A DNA stretch of 64,000 nt from Sphingomonas crocodyli (lineage in GTDB: Bacteria; Pseudomonadota; Alphaproteobacteria; Sphingomonadales; Sphingomonadaceae). Shown here piece after piece: positions 38,179 to 47,180 of this stretch. Where the stretch lies: NCBI RefSeq assembly GCF_004005865.1, contig NZ_SACN01000001.1, positions 124,001-188,000 of the forward strand. Direction: 5' to 3'. Made by a program: the position numbers and the translations under genes. How positions within the stretch are numbered: position 1 is the stretch's first letter; each line of letters starts with the position of its first letter. The notes below the pieces were generated by a model that was not told where the DNA came from, did no database searches, and worked only from the letters and a program-made list of their open reading frames with translations.

Positions 38179-39765
38179 ATGAGCAAGCCGAACCGCCCCG
38201 ACCGCCGCACCTTCGCGATCATCTCGCACCCTGACGCCGGCAAGACCACGCTGACCGAAAAGCTGCTCTATTTCGGCGGCGCGATCCATCTGGCGGGCGA
38301 GGTGAAGGCACGCGGCCAAAATCGCCGCGCGCGATCAGACTGGATGAAGATAGAGCAGCAGCGCGGCATCTCGGTCACGTCGTCGGTGATGACGTTCGAG
38401 CGTGACGGCATCACCTTCAACCTGCTCGACACGCCGGGCCACGAGGATTTCAGCGAAGACACCTATCGCACGCTGACCGCGGTCGATTCGGCGGTGATGG
38501 TGATCGACGCCGCCAAGGGCATCGAACCGCAGACGCGCAAATTGTTCGAAGTCTGCCGCCTGCGCTCCGTCCCGATCATCACCTTCGTCAACAAGGTCGA
38601 TCGCGAAGGCCGCCCGCCCTTCGAGCTACTCGACGAGGTCGCCGATGCGCTAGCTCTCGACGTCTGCCCGATGAGCTGGCCGGTCGGCATGGGCGGCCAG
38701 TTCGAAGGCATCTACGATCTCGCCAAGGATCGGCTCCACCGTCCCGCCGCCGACGCCACCGGCGCTTATGAAGGCGATGCCGCCTCGGTCGCGGGCCTGG
38801 GCGATTCGCAGCTGGAGGACATGCTGTCGGCCGAAGGGCTGGCGCTGCTGCGCGAGGAGGCCGAACTGGCGCAGGTCGGCTATGCCCCGTTCGACGAGAC
38901 CGCCTATCTCAACGGCGATCTCACCCCCGTCTATTTCGGCTCCGCGCTCAAGGACTTCGGCGTCGAGCAACTGATCGACGCGCTCGCCGATTTCGCGCCC
39001 TCGCCGCGCCCGCAGCCGGGCGATCCGCGCGACGTCGATCCCAGCGAGCCGCAGGTCGCGGGCTTCGTGTTCAAGGTGCAGGCGAACATGAACCCGCAGC
39101 ATCGCGACCGGGTGGCCTTCATGCGGCTATGCTCGGGCAAGTTCCGCCGCGGCATGAAGCTGAACCAGGTCGGCACCGGCAAGGCGATCGCGGTCCACAG
39201 CCCGATCCTGTTCTTCGCGCAGAATCGCGAACTGGCCGAGGAAGCATTCCCCGGCGACATCATCGGCATTCCGAACCACGGCACGCTGCGCGTCGGCGAT
39301 ACTTTGCTGGAAAGCGCGGAGACGATCCGTTTCACCGGCATCCCCAACTTCGCTCCCGAAATCCTGCGCCGCGTGAAGCTCAACGATCCCACCAAGACCA
39401 AGCAGCTTCGCACCGCGCTCAACGACATGGCCGAAGAAGGCGTGATGCAGGTCTTCGTGCCGCAGATCGGTTCGCAGATGGTGGTAGGCGTCGTCGGCCA
39501 GCTGCAGCTCGACGTGCTGATCAGCCGCTTGCAGGCCGAATATAAGGTCGACGCGATGTTCGAACCGTCGCCGTGGGATACGGCGCGCTGGATCGCGTCG
39601 GACGATCCCAAGGCGATCACCGAGTTCGAAGGGCTGCACCGCAGCGCGATGGCCGCCGATCGTGACGGCGCGCCGGTGTTCATGGCGAAGGATGCGTGGG
39701 AGCTGAACTACATCGCCGGCCGCTTCCCGAACATTCGCTTCTCCGCGACCAAGGAGCGTCATTGA
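38179..39765 (+). CDS. prfC: peptide chain release factor 3
   Basis: A 528-residue translation GTPase. G1 AIISHPDAGKTTLTEKLLYF, G3 DTPGHEDFSEDTY, and G4 FVNKVDREGR are intact, and the RF3-specific segment DWMKIEQQRGISVTSSV and the C-terminal domain (ETIRFTGIPNFAPEI) follow. It recycles RF1 and RF2 after peptide release. The ATG at 38179 is chosen from the family start MSKPNRPDRRTF; an in-frame ATG 30 nt upstream is possible. It is divergent from the HI0933-like gene across 56 bp. Confidence 0.97.
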   Translation: MSKPNRPDRRTFAIISHPDAGKTTLTEKLLYFGGAIHLAGEVKARGQNRRARSDWMKIEQQRGISVTSSVMTFERDGITFNLLDTPGHEDFSEDTYRTLTAVDSAVMVIDAAKGIEPQTRKLFEVCRLRSVPIITFVNKVDREGRPPFELLDEVADALALDVCPMSWPVGMGGQFEGIYDLAKDRLHRPAADATGAYEGDAASVAGLGDSQLEDMLSAEGLALLREEAELAQVGYAPFDETAYLNGDLTPVYFGSALKDFGVEQLIDALADFAPSPRPQPGDPRDVDPSEPQVAGFVFKVQANMNPQHRDRVAFMRLCSGKFRRGMKLNQVGTGKAIAVHSPILFFAQNRELAEEAFPGDIIGIPNHGTLRVGDTLLESAETIRFTGIPNFAPEILRRVKLNDPTKTKQLRTALNDMAEEGVMQVFVPQIGSQMVVGVVGQLQLDVLISRLQAEYKVDAMFEPSPWDTARWIASDDPKAITEFEGLHRSAMAADRDGAPVFMAKDAWELNYIAGRFPNIRFSATKERH

Positions 39766-39830
39766 TCGCAGCGGGATAGATTTCGCGCCCGGCACGTTTC
39801 CCCTCTCCATAAAAGAGAGAGGAGTGCCCT

Positions 39831-40814
39831 TTGCGTTATCTGCTCGCCGCCGTCGCGCTGCTTCCGGTCGCCGCCATCGCCCAATCCGCGCCATCCGGCC
39901 CCGATGCGGGAGTGATGGGCGCCCAGGTGCTGCTCGACCGGCTTGGCTTCGGCCCCGGCGTGATCGACGGCAGAGCGGGTGCGTCCTACACGCAGGCGCT
40001 CAAGGGCTATCAGGAGGCGAACGGCCTCAAGGTGACGGGTAAGCTCGACGCCGCGACCCAGGCGAAGTTCGATGCCTATCGCGGCATGCCCGGCGTCATC
40101 ACGATCAAGCTCGACGAGCAGATTCTCGCCGGCCCCTTCGTCGGACCGATCCCGGCCAAGGAAAGCGATCAGGCCAAGCTGAAGACGATCGGCTATGCCG
40201 ACGTGAACGAGAAGCTGGCCGAACGCTATCACACCACGCCCGCCACCCTCGCCGCGCTCAACCCCGACAGCCCCAAACTGGAACCCGGCGCGCAGATCAA
40301 GGTGCCCAACGTCATCCCCGAGACGCGCGATTATGCCGCCGATCTCAAGCCCGAATGGCGCGACACCTTGTGGACGCTCAACGTCGGATCGGATCAGCCC
40401 AAGGCGGCCAAGGTCGTGGTCGACAAATCGGATCGCGTGCTGCGCGTGATCGGGGAGGACGGCAAGCTGATCGCCCAATTCCCCGCAACGATGGGCAGCC
40501 AGCATGATCCGCTGCCGATTGGCACCTGGAAGATTCAGGGTGTCGCCTACAACCCACCCTTCCATTACAATCCCAAATTGTTCTGGGATGCGTCGTCCAA
40601 GGATGAGAAGGCGTTGCTGCAACCCGGCCCGAACGGCCCGGTGGGGGTAGTGTGGATGGACCTGAACAAGGCGCATTACGGCATCCACGGCACGCCGCGG
40701 CCCGAAAATATCGGCAAGACCGAAAGCCACGGCTGCATCCGCCTGACCAACTGGGATGCGGCGCGCGTCGCGATGATGGTGAAGCCGGGCACCCCGGCGA
40801 TCTTCCAGAACTGA
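39831..40814 (+). CDS. L,D-transpeptidase with PG-binding and LysM-like domains
   Basis: A protein of about 327 residues. A signal peptide (RYLLAAVALLPVAAIA) is followed by a peptidoglycan-binding domain (VLLDRLGFGPGVIDGRAGAS), a LysM-like motif (LAERYHTTPATLAALNPDSP) and a YkuD catalytic domain, with the catalytic Cys in ESHGCIRLTNWDA and the His-x-Gly core. It makes L,D-crosslinks or links lipoprotein to peptidoglycan. The start is a TTG with GAGAGGAG upstream; no better codon is near. It precedes a LytM peptidase gene by 7 nt, so cell-wall synthesis and hydrolysis are probably co-expressed. Confidence 0.92.
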   Translation: MRYLLAAVALLPVAAIAQSAPSGPDAGVMGAQVLLDRLGFGPGVIDGRAGASYTQALKGYQEANGLKVTGKLDAATQAKFDAYRGMPGVITIKLDEQILAGPFVGPIPAKESDQAKLKTIGYADVNEKLAERYHTTPATLAALNPDSPKLEPGAQIKVPNVIPETRDYAADLKPEWRDTLWTLNVGSDQPKAAKVVVDKSDRVLRVIGEDGKLIAQFPATMGSQHDPLPIGTWKIQGVAYNPPFHYNPKLFWDASSKDEKALLQPGPNGPVGVVWMDLNKAHYGIHGTPRPENIGKTESHGCIRLTNWDAARVAMMVKPGTPAIFQN

Positions 40815-40821
40815 GGCGGCC

Positions 40822-41424
40822 ATGAGGATCATCCGCCGCATCGCGATCATCCTGCTGGCGGCGGTTATCTTTTATGTGGGGTGGGTTATCTATCTTAACC
40901 TGCCCGGCACCGACACGCCGCAGCCGCGCGCGATGGTCGGCCCGGCCAAGTCGATCGCGGCCGCCCCCGCGCCCGAGCAGGTCGCCCCGACCGGCGATCT
41001 CGTCATTCCCGTCGCGGGCGTGACGGCGGCGCAGTTGCAGGACACGTTCGGCGATGCGCGTGGCGACGGCAGCCGATCGCACGGCGCGCTCGACATCATG
41101 GCCCCGCGCGGCACCCCGGTCCTCGCGGCGTCGGCAGGCACGGTCGAGAAATTGTTCACGAGCAAGCTGGGCGGCCTGACCATCTATGTCCGCCGGACGG
41201 ACGGCGGCTGGATCGATTATTACGCCCATCTCGATCACTATGCCCCCGGCCTTGCCGAGGGGCAGAGCGTGACGCGCGGGCAGGAAATCGGCGCGGTCGG
41301 CTTCACCGGCGACGCCAGCCCTGAAGGCCCGCACCTCCATTATGAGATCAAGGCGATGGCCCCCGGCGAAGGCTGGTGGCAGGGCAAGGCCGTGAACCCC
41401 TATCCACTCCTCGGCGGGAAATAG
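40822..41424 (+). CDS. M23/LytM-type metallopeptidase, membrane-anchored
   Basis: A 200-residue protein with an N-terminal TM anchor (IIRRIAIILLAAVIFYVGWV) and a LytM domain: SHGALDIMAPRGTPV supplies the His-x3-Asp pair and EGPHLHYEIKA the His-x-His motif for zinc. It probably cleaves peptidoglycan stem or cross-bridge peptides in the periplasm, or regulates an amidase. It follows the L,D-transpeptidase gene by 7 nt. Confidence 0.93.
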   Translation: MRIIRRIAIILLAAVIFYVGWVIYLNLPGTDTPQPRAMVGPAKSIAAAPAPEQVAPTGDLVIPVAGVTAAQLQDTFGDARGDGSRSHGALDIMAPRGTPVLAASAGTVEKLFTSKLGGLTIYVRRTDGGWIDYYAHLDHYAPGLAEGQSVTRGQEIGAVGFTGDASPEGPHLHYEIKAMAPGEGWWQGKAVNPYPLLGGK

Positions 41425-41462
41425 GGGTTGAGGCGGGCCGTATTGCCACCAATATCCCATCT

Positions 41463-42092
41463 ATGACGATCCTTCGCCACGCGCTGATCGCGCTCGCCGC
41501 CCTGTTTGCCACAGCAGCCCCCGCACAGGCGGCCGACAAGCTGGTCCTCGCCTTCGGCGACAGCCTGACGGCCGGCTACCAATTGCCGCCGGGGCAGGGC
41601 TTCGCACCGCAGCTCGAAGCCGCTTTGCGCAAGAGCGGGGTGCCTGCGCGGGTCCACAATGCGGGCGTTTCGGGCGATACGACCGCGCAAGGGCGCGCGC
41701 GGCTCGGCTGGGTGCTGAACGCGTTGAAGGCCAAGCCCGATCTCGCAATCGTCGAGCTGGGTGCGAACGACATGCTGCGCGGCCTTCCGCCCGCACAGGC
41801 GCGCGCCAATCTCGATGCGATCATGACTGAGTTCAAAAAGCGCGACATCCCCGTGCTGATCGCCGGCATGCGCGCCGCCCCCAATCTGGGCGCCGATTAT
41901 CGCCGCCGTTTCGACAGCATCTTCCCCGATCTGTCGAAGAAATACGGCGCGCCGCTCTACCCCTTCTTCCTCGACGGAATGATCGGCAATCGCGGGCTCC
42001 ACATCGGCGACAACCTCCATCCCAATGCGAACGGGGTCGCGGTGATCGTGAAGGGAATCCTGCCGCAGGTAAGGTCCGCCCTCACCAAATAG
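41463..42092 (+). CDS. GDSL/SGNH esterase (arylesterase, TesA-like)
   Basis: A 209-residue secreted esterase. Signal peptide RHALIALAALFATAAPAQA; block I LAFGDSLTAGYQLPPGQGFA with the nucleophile Ser, the oxyanion Gly in AGVSGDTTAQGR, the block III Asn in ELGANDMLRG, and the C-terminal Asp-His in NLHPNANGV. TesA-like proteins have thioesterase, arylesterase and lysophospholipase activities. It is 38 nt after the LytM gene, probably the last member of this envelope cluster. Confidence 0.93.
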   Translation: MTILRHALIALAALFATAAPAQAADKLVLAFGDSLTAGYQLPPGQGFAPQLEAALRKSGVPARVHNAGVSGDTTAQGRARLGWVLNALKAKPDLAIVELGANDMLRGLPPAQARANLDAIMTEFKKRDIPVLIAGMRAAPNLGADYRRRFDSIFPDLSKKYGAPLYPFFLDGMIGNRGLHIGDNLHPNANGVAVIVKGILPQVRSALTK

Positions 42093-42121
42093 CCGTCATC
42101 CCGGCAAAGGCCGGAATGGGC
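42093..42121. repeat. short palindromic repeat
   Basis: CCGTCATCCCGGCAAAGGCC followed by GGAATGGG forms an imperfect hairpin immediately after the esterase stop. The CATCCCGGC...GCCGG core recurs at 47086-47174. It may end the upstream transcript but lacks a T-run. Confidence 0.55.
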
Positions 42122-42207
42122 AACCGTATCATATCCGTAACACGCTCTTGCGTGTCACGAATCCGTCTCTAGTCTCCCCCGCCATGCCCAACAGGGGAGC
42201 AATATAC

Positions 42208-44022
42208 ATGGATAGACGTCAATTCCTCGGCGCGGCCGGCCTTGCCACGCTCGCCGCCAGCCTGCCGCGCATGGCGCTTGCCGCCACCGGCAATCCCGCT
42301 GATGCCAAGCTCGATGCGCTGCTGACCAAGATCTTCGACAAGATCGTCGACGACAGCCCCGAGACCGCGACCAGCCTGGGCTATGACAAGGGCGCGCGCG
42401 TCGCGCTCAAGAGCAAGCTCGACAATTATTCCAAGGCCGAGCAGGCCAAGAGCCTGGCCGAGACCAAGGCCTATCTGAAAGAGGTCAAGGCGATCGATCG
42501 CGCCGCGCTCTCGCCCACGGCCGCGATCAACTATGACGTCGTCGCCTATCTGCTGACCGCCTTCACCAAGGGCGGGGACAAGTACAGCTATGGCAACACC
42601 ACCGGCTATTATGTCCCCTATGCGATCACGCAGCTGAGCGGGCCTTATTCGAACGTCCCCGACTTCCTCGATTCGCAGCATGTGATCGAGACGAAGGCCG
42701 ATGCCGACGCCTATGTCGCGCGCCTCCACGATTTCGCGCGCGTCCTCGACGAAAGCACCGCCTTCCAGAAGGCCGATGCGGCGCAGGGCGTGTTCGGCCC
42801 CGACTTCACGCTCGATCTCGCTCTGACCCAGCTGAAGGCGCTGCGCGACAAGCCGGCGGCCGAGACCGTGCTGGTCGAATCGGTCGTCCGCCGCACGAAG
42901 GAAAAGAAGATTGCAGGCGATTATGCCGCGCAGGCGGAGAAGATCGTCACCGGCGAAATCTTCCCCGCGCTCGACCGGCAGATCGCGCTGATCACCGAAT
43001 TGCGCACCAAGGCGTCGAAGGATGCGGGCGTGTGGCGCCTGCCCAAGGGCGACGAATATTATGCCGACGCGCTGATGAACGCGACGACCAGCACCTACAG
43101 CCCCGAGGAAGTCCACAAGATGGGCCTCGAGCAGGTGGCTGAGATCACCGCGCAGATCGATGCGATCCTGAAGGGTCAGGGCATGACGCAGGGTTCGGTC
43201 GGCGATCGGCTGACCGCGCTCAACAAGGATCCCAAGCAGCTTTATTCGAACGACGATGCCGGCCGAGCCCAGCTGATCGCCGACCTTAACCGTCAGGTTA
43301 AGGCGATGGAGGCGAAGCTGCCGGAGGCGTTCGCGACGCTGCCCAAGGCGAAGCTCGACATCAAGCGCGTGCCCCCCTTCATTCAGGATGGCGCGCCCAA
43401 CGGCTATTACAACTCCGCCGCGCTCGATGGATCGCGCGACGCCATCTACTATATCAACCTGAAGGACACGGCCGACTGGCCGAAATATGGCCTGCCGTCG
43501 CTGACCTATCACGAAGGCGTTCCCGGCCATCACCTGCAGATCAGCCTGGCGCAGGAATCGAAGGATATCCCGATGCTGCGCAAGATCGCGCCGTTCGGGG
43601 CCTATGTCGAAGGCTGGGCGCTCTATGCCGAACAGCTGGCGGACGAAATGGGCGTCTATGAAGGCGATCCGCTGGGCCGTGCGGGCTTCCTGCAGAGCTT
43701 CCTGTTCCGCGCGGTCCGCCTCGTGACCGACACTGGCATCCATTACAAGAAGTGGAGCCGCGAGCAGGCGACCGACTATATGGTCCAGGCGACCGGCTTC
43801 GCCCGCCCGCGCACGCTGCGCGAGGTCGAGCGGTACTGCGTGTGGCCGGGTCAGGCCTGCAGCTACAAGGTCGGCCATATGAGCTGGATGAAGGCGCGGG
43901 AGGCCGCCAAGGCTTCGCTGGGCGCGAAGTTCGACCTCAAGCAGTTCCACCAGGTCCTGCTGGACGGCGCGCTGCCGCTGACGATGCTGGAAGCCCGCGT
44001 GGCGGAGCGCAGCAAAGCGTGA
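42208..44022 (+). CDS. Tat-exported DUF885 family protein (putative metallohydrolase)
   Basis: A 604-residue protein. The N terminus MDRRQFLGAAGLATLAASLP is a twin-arginine signal. The body belongs to the DUF885 family, with the zinc-like motif TYHEGVPGHHLQISLAQE (His-Glu-x3-Gly-His-His) and YVEGWALYAEQLADE, resembling peptidases of the gluzincin type. The start at 42208 has AGGGGAG about 8 nt upstream. Activity has not been established for this family as far as I know; a secreted peptidase is the best inference. A strong hairpin and a bidirectional terminator follow. Confidence 0.85.
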   Translation: MDRRQFLGAAGLATLAASLPRMALAATGNPADAKLDALLTKIFDKIVDDSPETATSLGYDKGARVALKSKLDNYSKAEQAKSLAETKAYLKEVKAIDRAALSPTAAINYDVVAYLLTAFTKGGDKYSYGNTTGYYVPYAITQLSGPYSNVPDFLDSQHVIETKADADAYVARLHDFARVLDESTAFQKADAAQGVFGPDFTLDLALTQLKALRDKPAAETVLVESVVRRTKEKKIAGDYAAQAEKIVTGEIFPALDRQIALITELRTKASKDAGVWRLPKGDEYYADALMNATTSTYSPEEVHKMGLEQVAEITAQIDAILKGQGMTQGSVGDRLTALNKDPKQLYSNDDAGRAQLIADLNRQVKAMEAKLPEAFATLPKAKLDIKRVPPFIQDGAPNGYYNSAALDGSRDAIYYINLKDTADWPKYGLPSLTYHEGVPGHHLQISLAQESKDIPMLRKIAPFGAYVEGWALYAEQLADEMGVYEGDPLGRAGFLQSFLFRAVRLVTDTGIHYKKWSREQATDYMVQATGFARPRTLREVERYCVWPGQACSYKVGHMSWMKAREAAKASLGAKFDLKQFHQVLLDGALPLTMLEARVAERSKA

Positions 44023-44032
44023 TCTTCTGTGG

Positions 44033-44055
44033 CTGGTCCGGCTTTGCCGGACCAG
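44033..44055. repeat. short perfect hairpin downstream of DUF885 gene
   Basis: CTGGTCCGGC / GCCGGACCAG, a perfect 10-bp stem with TTT loop, 10 nt after the DUF885 stop. It lies upstream of the bidirectional terminator and may protect the transcript end. Confidence 0.65.
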
Positions 44056-44102
44056 CGGCGGGAGCGGGCCGGTGCCGCACTATCTGCGTGAGCGGATCAA
44101 AC

Positions 44103-44136
44103 AAAAAGGGCGGGATCTTGCGATCCCGCCCTTTTT
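44103..44136. terminator. bidirectional terminator between DUF885 gene and tRNA-Asp
   Basis: AAAAAGGGCGGGATC / GATCCCGCCCTTTTT with a TTGC loop is a perfect inverted repeat that ends in T-runs on both strands, so it can end transcription of the plus-strand DUF885 gene and the minus-strand tRNA. Confidence 0.92.
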
Positions 44137-44161
44137 CATGCGCCTTTTTCCATCTGGAAAG

Positions 44162-44238
<77 letters not shown>

Positions 44239-44342
44239 ATATGGCGTGGAGGGGGCACCTAGTGGAGGGTCGGTAGCCTGTCAACAGCGTGATGCGACGA
44301 TTTTTTGACGTAAGGCGAAACGGTTCGCCTTCGTGCCCGAAC

Positions 44343-45614
44343 TCAGCGCCCCAATGGCGCCGACGGGGTCGAGTCCTCATCGTCGGGACCGTTGGTGAAC
44401 GTCCCCTCCGCGAACAGGAAGCCGGCGATGTCGGGCCGCCCCGCCGCATCGAGAATCGTTTTGACGATGATCAGCAGCGGCACCGCGAGCAACGCGCCCG
44501 TCGTCCCCCACACCCAGCTCCAGAAGCTCAACGCGATCAGGATCAGCAGCGGGTTGATCGTCAGGCGCCGGCCGACCAGCAAAGGCGTGAACAGATTCGC
44601 CTCGACCAGATGGAGGCCGACGAACATCGCCGCGGGCACCAGCGCATAGCCGAGATCGGCGAAGGTCATCAGCCCGCCGACGCCCAGCAGGCCCGCCGCC
44701 GCGACCGGCCCGAAATAGGGGATATAGTTGAGGATCGCGACCAGCCCGCCCCACATCACCGGGGTCGGCATGCCGACGAACCACAGGACGAGCGAGACGA
44801 TCACGCCCAGACTCATATTGATCAGCGTGATCGTCGCCAGATAGGCCGATGTGCGATCGACCATTTCCTGAATCACGCGCGCAGTCGTCATCGCGCTGGA
44901 GAAGCTGCCCCGGCTCGTGATCGTGCGGCGGCGCATCCGCGTCCAGCCGCTGAGGAAGAAATAGACGACCAGCGTCGCGAACACCATCTGGACGATGGCG
45001 TGCGGCGCGGAGGTCGCGACCAGATCGAACAGCGAATTGGGCGATTCGACCCGCACGGTGCGCGCGCTCGATGCCGAGGATCGCATGATCGCGCCCATCG
45101 TCTGATCGATGAAGCGTTCGAACGCCGAATAGAGATCGATCAGCGGCGACAGATTGCGCCGTATCTGCGCGATGCGCGACGGCAGCAGCGCGAACCAGTC
45201 GGTCGCCGGTACCACGATCGACGCGATCGCGACATTGGCGACCGTCAGGAACAGCAGCACGCAAGACAGGGCTGCAAGGCCCGAGGGCAGGCCGCGCCGC
45301 TCCATCCATTCGAGCAGCGGCACCAGCGCGATCGCGATCACCAGGGCGGTCGTGGTCGGCAGGAAGAATTCGGCGCCCGCGCGCAAGGCGAAGGGGATGG
45401 CGAGAACGAGGCCCGCGCCCGCCGACAAGGCGAGCCAGGCCAGCAGACGATCGCGGCGGAAGGCATGATCGGCGCTCGCGACGATCGATTCGCGCACGAT
45501 CTCAACGACGCGTTCGCGCCGTTCCTCGGCCTGCGCCGCCTCATCCGCCAACCGATTGTCGTCGGCTTCCGCCAAAATCCGCGCTCCCAAGCCCTCACAT
45601 GCCGAATCGCACAC
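44343..45614 (-). CDS. AI-2E family transporter
   Basis: A protein of about 423 residues with a charged N-terminal segment followed by around eight TM segments. The family sequence GMPTPVMWGGLVAILNYIPY, then FGPVAAAGLLGVGGL and HLVEANLFTPLLVGRRLTIN is the AI-2E/PerM core. Family members include the autoinducer-2 exporter TqsA and Na+/H+-type exchangers; substrate here is unknown. The start is a GTG at 45614. A tRNA-Asp gene lies just downstream. Confidence 0.88.
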   Translation of the reverse strand: MCDSACEGLGARILAEADDNRLADEAAQAEERRERVVEIVRESIVASADHAFRRDRLLAWLALSAGAGLVLAIPFALRAGAEFFLPTTTALVIAIALVPLLEWMERRGLPSGLAALSCVLLFLTVANVAIASIVVPATDWFALLPSRIAQIRRNLSPLIDLYSAFERFIDQTMGAIMRSSASSARTVRVESPNSLFDLVATSAPHAIVQMVFATLVVYFFLSGWTRMRRRTITSRGSFSSAMTTARVIQEMVDRTSAYLATITLINMSLGVIVSLVLWFVGMPTPVMWGGLVAILNYIPYFGPVAAAGLLGVGGLMTFADLGYALVPAAMFVGLHLVEANLFTPLLVGRRLTINPLLILIALSFWSWVWGTTGALLAVPLLIIVKTILDAAGRPDIAGFLFAEGTFTNGPDDEDSTPSAPLGR

Positions 45615-45962
45615 TATCGCAGGCGATCCGACGCGTCTCGATCCGCAGGCCGTACGACCCGCGCAATTATTACATAAAGACAGGGTTTTCGTGTCGGTTC
45701 AAAGGCAAAATCAGCGTAATTTTGCGCCCGAAACGGCCATATTTGTTCCTCCGTCCACCGCGCAGGTGAAACGATTCACCGTGGATTGGTTGCCATTTTA
45801 AGGTTTGTCCCGCATGGGCGCGCCAGATCCGGTCGCCGGGGGGCAGACAATCCATGTCACTCACCCTGCCTGCGACAAGTCGTGAATGACCGCCCGTCCC
45901 TGGGTTTTGTTGTGAGTTTATCGGGACGGATTCGGCCATTGGCGCATGGCATGGAGTGCTGA
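45615..45962. other. 348-bp intergenic region upstream of the SleB-type hydrolase
   Basis: No credible gene is seen. It is more AT-rich than its surroundings. An inverted repeat GGTGAA-ACGA-TTCACC lies at 45765-45780. It separates divergent genes, so it must carry the promoters of the AI-2E transporter and the hydrolase. A possible 89-aa frame on the minus strand (45670-45939) has poor codon pattern and is not called. Confidence 0.5.
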
Positions 45963-46535
45963 ATGGCTGCGAAACTGGCTCAACATCCGCTGATGATCGC
46001 GGCGATGCTGATTGCTGCTGCGACTGGCGTGATGGGCTATGCGGCTATTCCGACGAGCGAGCCCCAGCTCGCCTATAATCTCGATACCCAGATCACGGCC
46101 GACGCAATCGTTGCCGACGACGGGATCGACCAGGTTCTCTACAAAGAAGCCGCCGCTTCGACGGCGAAGATCGACAAGCAGCTCGAATGCCTTGCCAAGG
46201 TGGTGATGCACGAAGCCGCCAATCAGCCGCGCGAAGGCCAGCTTGCGGTTGCGCAGCTGATCGTCAACCGCGTCGGCCAGGATCGCTTTGGCGAGACGGT
46301 TTGCGAAGTCGTGAACCAGCCGGGCCAGTTCTTCCGTACCGCCGGCTACAATCCGCGCCGCGATGGCGAGCGTTGGGCGAACGCGGTCGAAGTTTCGCGG
46401 CAGGCGATGGCTGGCGACGGCGATGCCGTCGTTCCCGGCGCGGTCTTCTACCACGCGGCCTATGCCCGCCCGAACGCCTTCTTCCGCACGCGCACCAAGC
46501 TGGCCAGCGTCGGCGATCACATCTTCTACCGCTGA
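45963..46535 (+). CDS. cell wall hydrolase of the SleB family
   Basis: A 190-residue protein with an N-terminal hydrophobic anchor (LMIAAMLIAAATGVMGYAAI) and a Hydrolase_2/SleB domain: CLAKVVMHEAANQPREGQLA with the catalytic Glu, VAQLIVNRVGQDRFGETVC, GQFFRTAGYNP and GAVFYHAAYARPNAFFRTR. It should act on glycan strands of peptidoglycan, like spore-cortex lytic SleB, but in non-spore-formers the role is general remodelling. A terminator follows at 46564-46585. Confidence 0.9.
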   Translation: MAAKLAQHPLMIAAMLIAAATGVMGYAAIPTSEPQLAYNLDTQITADAIVADDGIDQVLYKEAAASTAKIDKQLECLAKVVMHEAANQPREGQLAVAQLIVNRVGQDRFGETVCEVVNQPGQFFRTAGYNPRRDGERWANAVEVSRQAMAGDGDAVVPGAVFYHAAYARPNAFFRTRTKLASVGDHIFYR

Positions 46536-46563
46536 TCGGCTTCACTGCCGGTTGGATCACAGG

Positions 46564-46585
46564 CCCCGCCATCTGGCGGGGTTTT
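46564..46585 (+). terminator. rho-independent terminator of the SleB-type gene
   Basis: CCCCGCC-ATCT-GGCGGGG followed by TTTTG, 29 nt after the stop. Confidence 0.85.
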
Positions 46586-46608
46586 GTGTTTTGGGGCTAG
46601 GTGGGATC

Positions 46609-47082
46609 ATGTCCCGCACCACCCGCGCCACGCAGGCGCTCACCCGATCCGGCGTCCCCTTCACGGTCCACAGCTACACCTATGATCCCGATGCCGAACG
46701 CGTCGGGCTGCAGGCGGCCGAGGCGCTGGGCGCGGATCCGGGTGAGGTGCTCAAGACTTTGATGATCCTCGTCGACAGCAAGCCCGCCTGCGCGGTGATC
46801 CCATCCGACCGCGAACTGTCGATGAAGAAGGCGGCCGCGGCCTTCGGGGGCAAGTCCGCGCAGATGATGAAACCCGCCGATGCCGAGCGCGCGACCGGCT
46901 TCGTCGTGGGCGGGATCAGCCCCTTCGGCCAGAAGAAGCGCGTGCCGACGGCGATCGAGGCGGACGCGATGGCGCTTCCGCTCGTCTTCATCAACGGCGG
47001 CCAGCGCGGGCTTCAGGTCAGGCTCGCGCCGGGCGATGCGGCGAAGGCGGCCGACGCGATCGTGACGGCGCTCACCGCGTAA
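46609..47082 (+). CDS. ybaK: Cys-tRNA(Pro)/(Cys) deacylase YbaK
   Basis: A 157-residue YbaK/EbsC protein beginning MSRTTRATQALTRSGVPFTV, with ADPGEVLKTLMILVDSKPAC, the family Lys in MKKAAAAFGGKSAQMMKPAD and the C-terminal VFINGGQRGLQVRLAPGD. It hydrolyses mischarged Cys-tRNA(Pro) to prevent mistranslation. The ATG at 46609 follows the terminator of the SleB gene, so it probably has its own promoter. A palindromic repeat begins 3 nt after its stop. Confidence 0.93.
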   Translation: MSRTTRATQALTRSGVPFTVHSYTYDPDAERVGLQAAEALGADPGEVLKTLMILVDSKPACAVIPSDRELSMKKAAAAFGGKSAQMMKPADAERATGFVVGGISPFGQKKRVPTAIEADAMALPLVFINGGQRGLQVRLAPGDAAKAADAIVTALTA

Positions 47083-47085
47083 CCG

Positions 47086-47174
47086 TCATCCCGGCGGAGG
47101 CCGGGATCTCAGCGAGCATCTAGGGACGAGTTAGCCGCAGGAGCCTCCTGAGATCCCGGCCTCCGCTGGGATGA
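47086..47174. repeat. palindromic repeat with 27-bp arms
   Basis: Arms 47086-47112 (TCATCCCGGCGGAGGCCGGG and on) and 47148-47174 pair over 27 bp with a single mismatch, around a 35-nt spacer. The core CATCCCGGC...GCCGGGAT recurs after the esterase gene at 42093. It lies between convergent ybaK and the O-acylation cassette. Confidence 0.85.
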
Positions 47175-47180
47175 GGAGCT

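Noticed and set aside
44033..44055. Hairpin as a second tRNA or riboswitch
   Set aside because: Too short and no loop elements; it is a simple stem.
45670..45939. Possible 89-aa protein in the AI-2E/SleB intergenic region
   Set aside because: No Shine-Dalgarno, poor composition, and it would occupy the likely promoter of the hydrolase.
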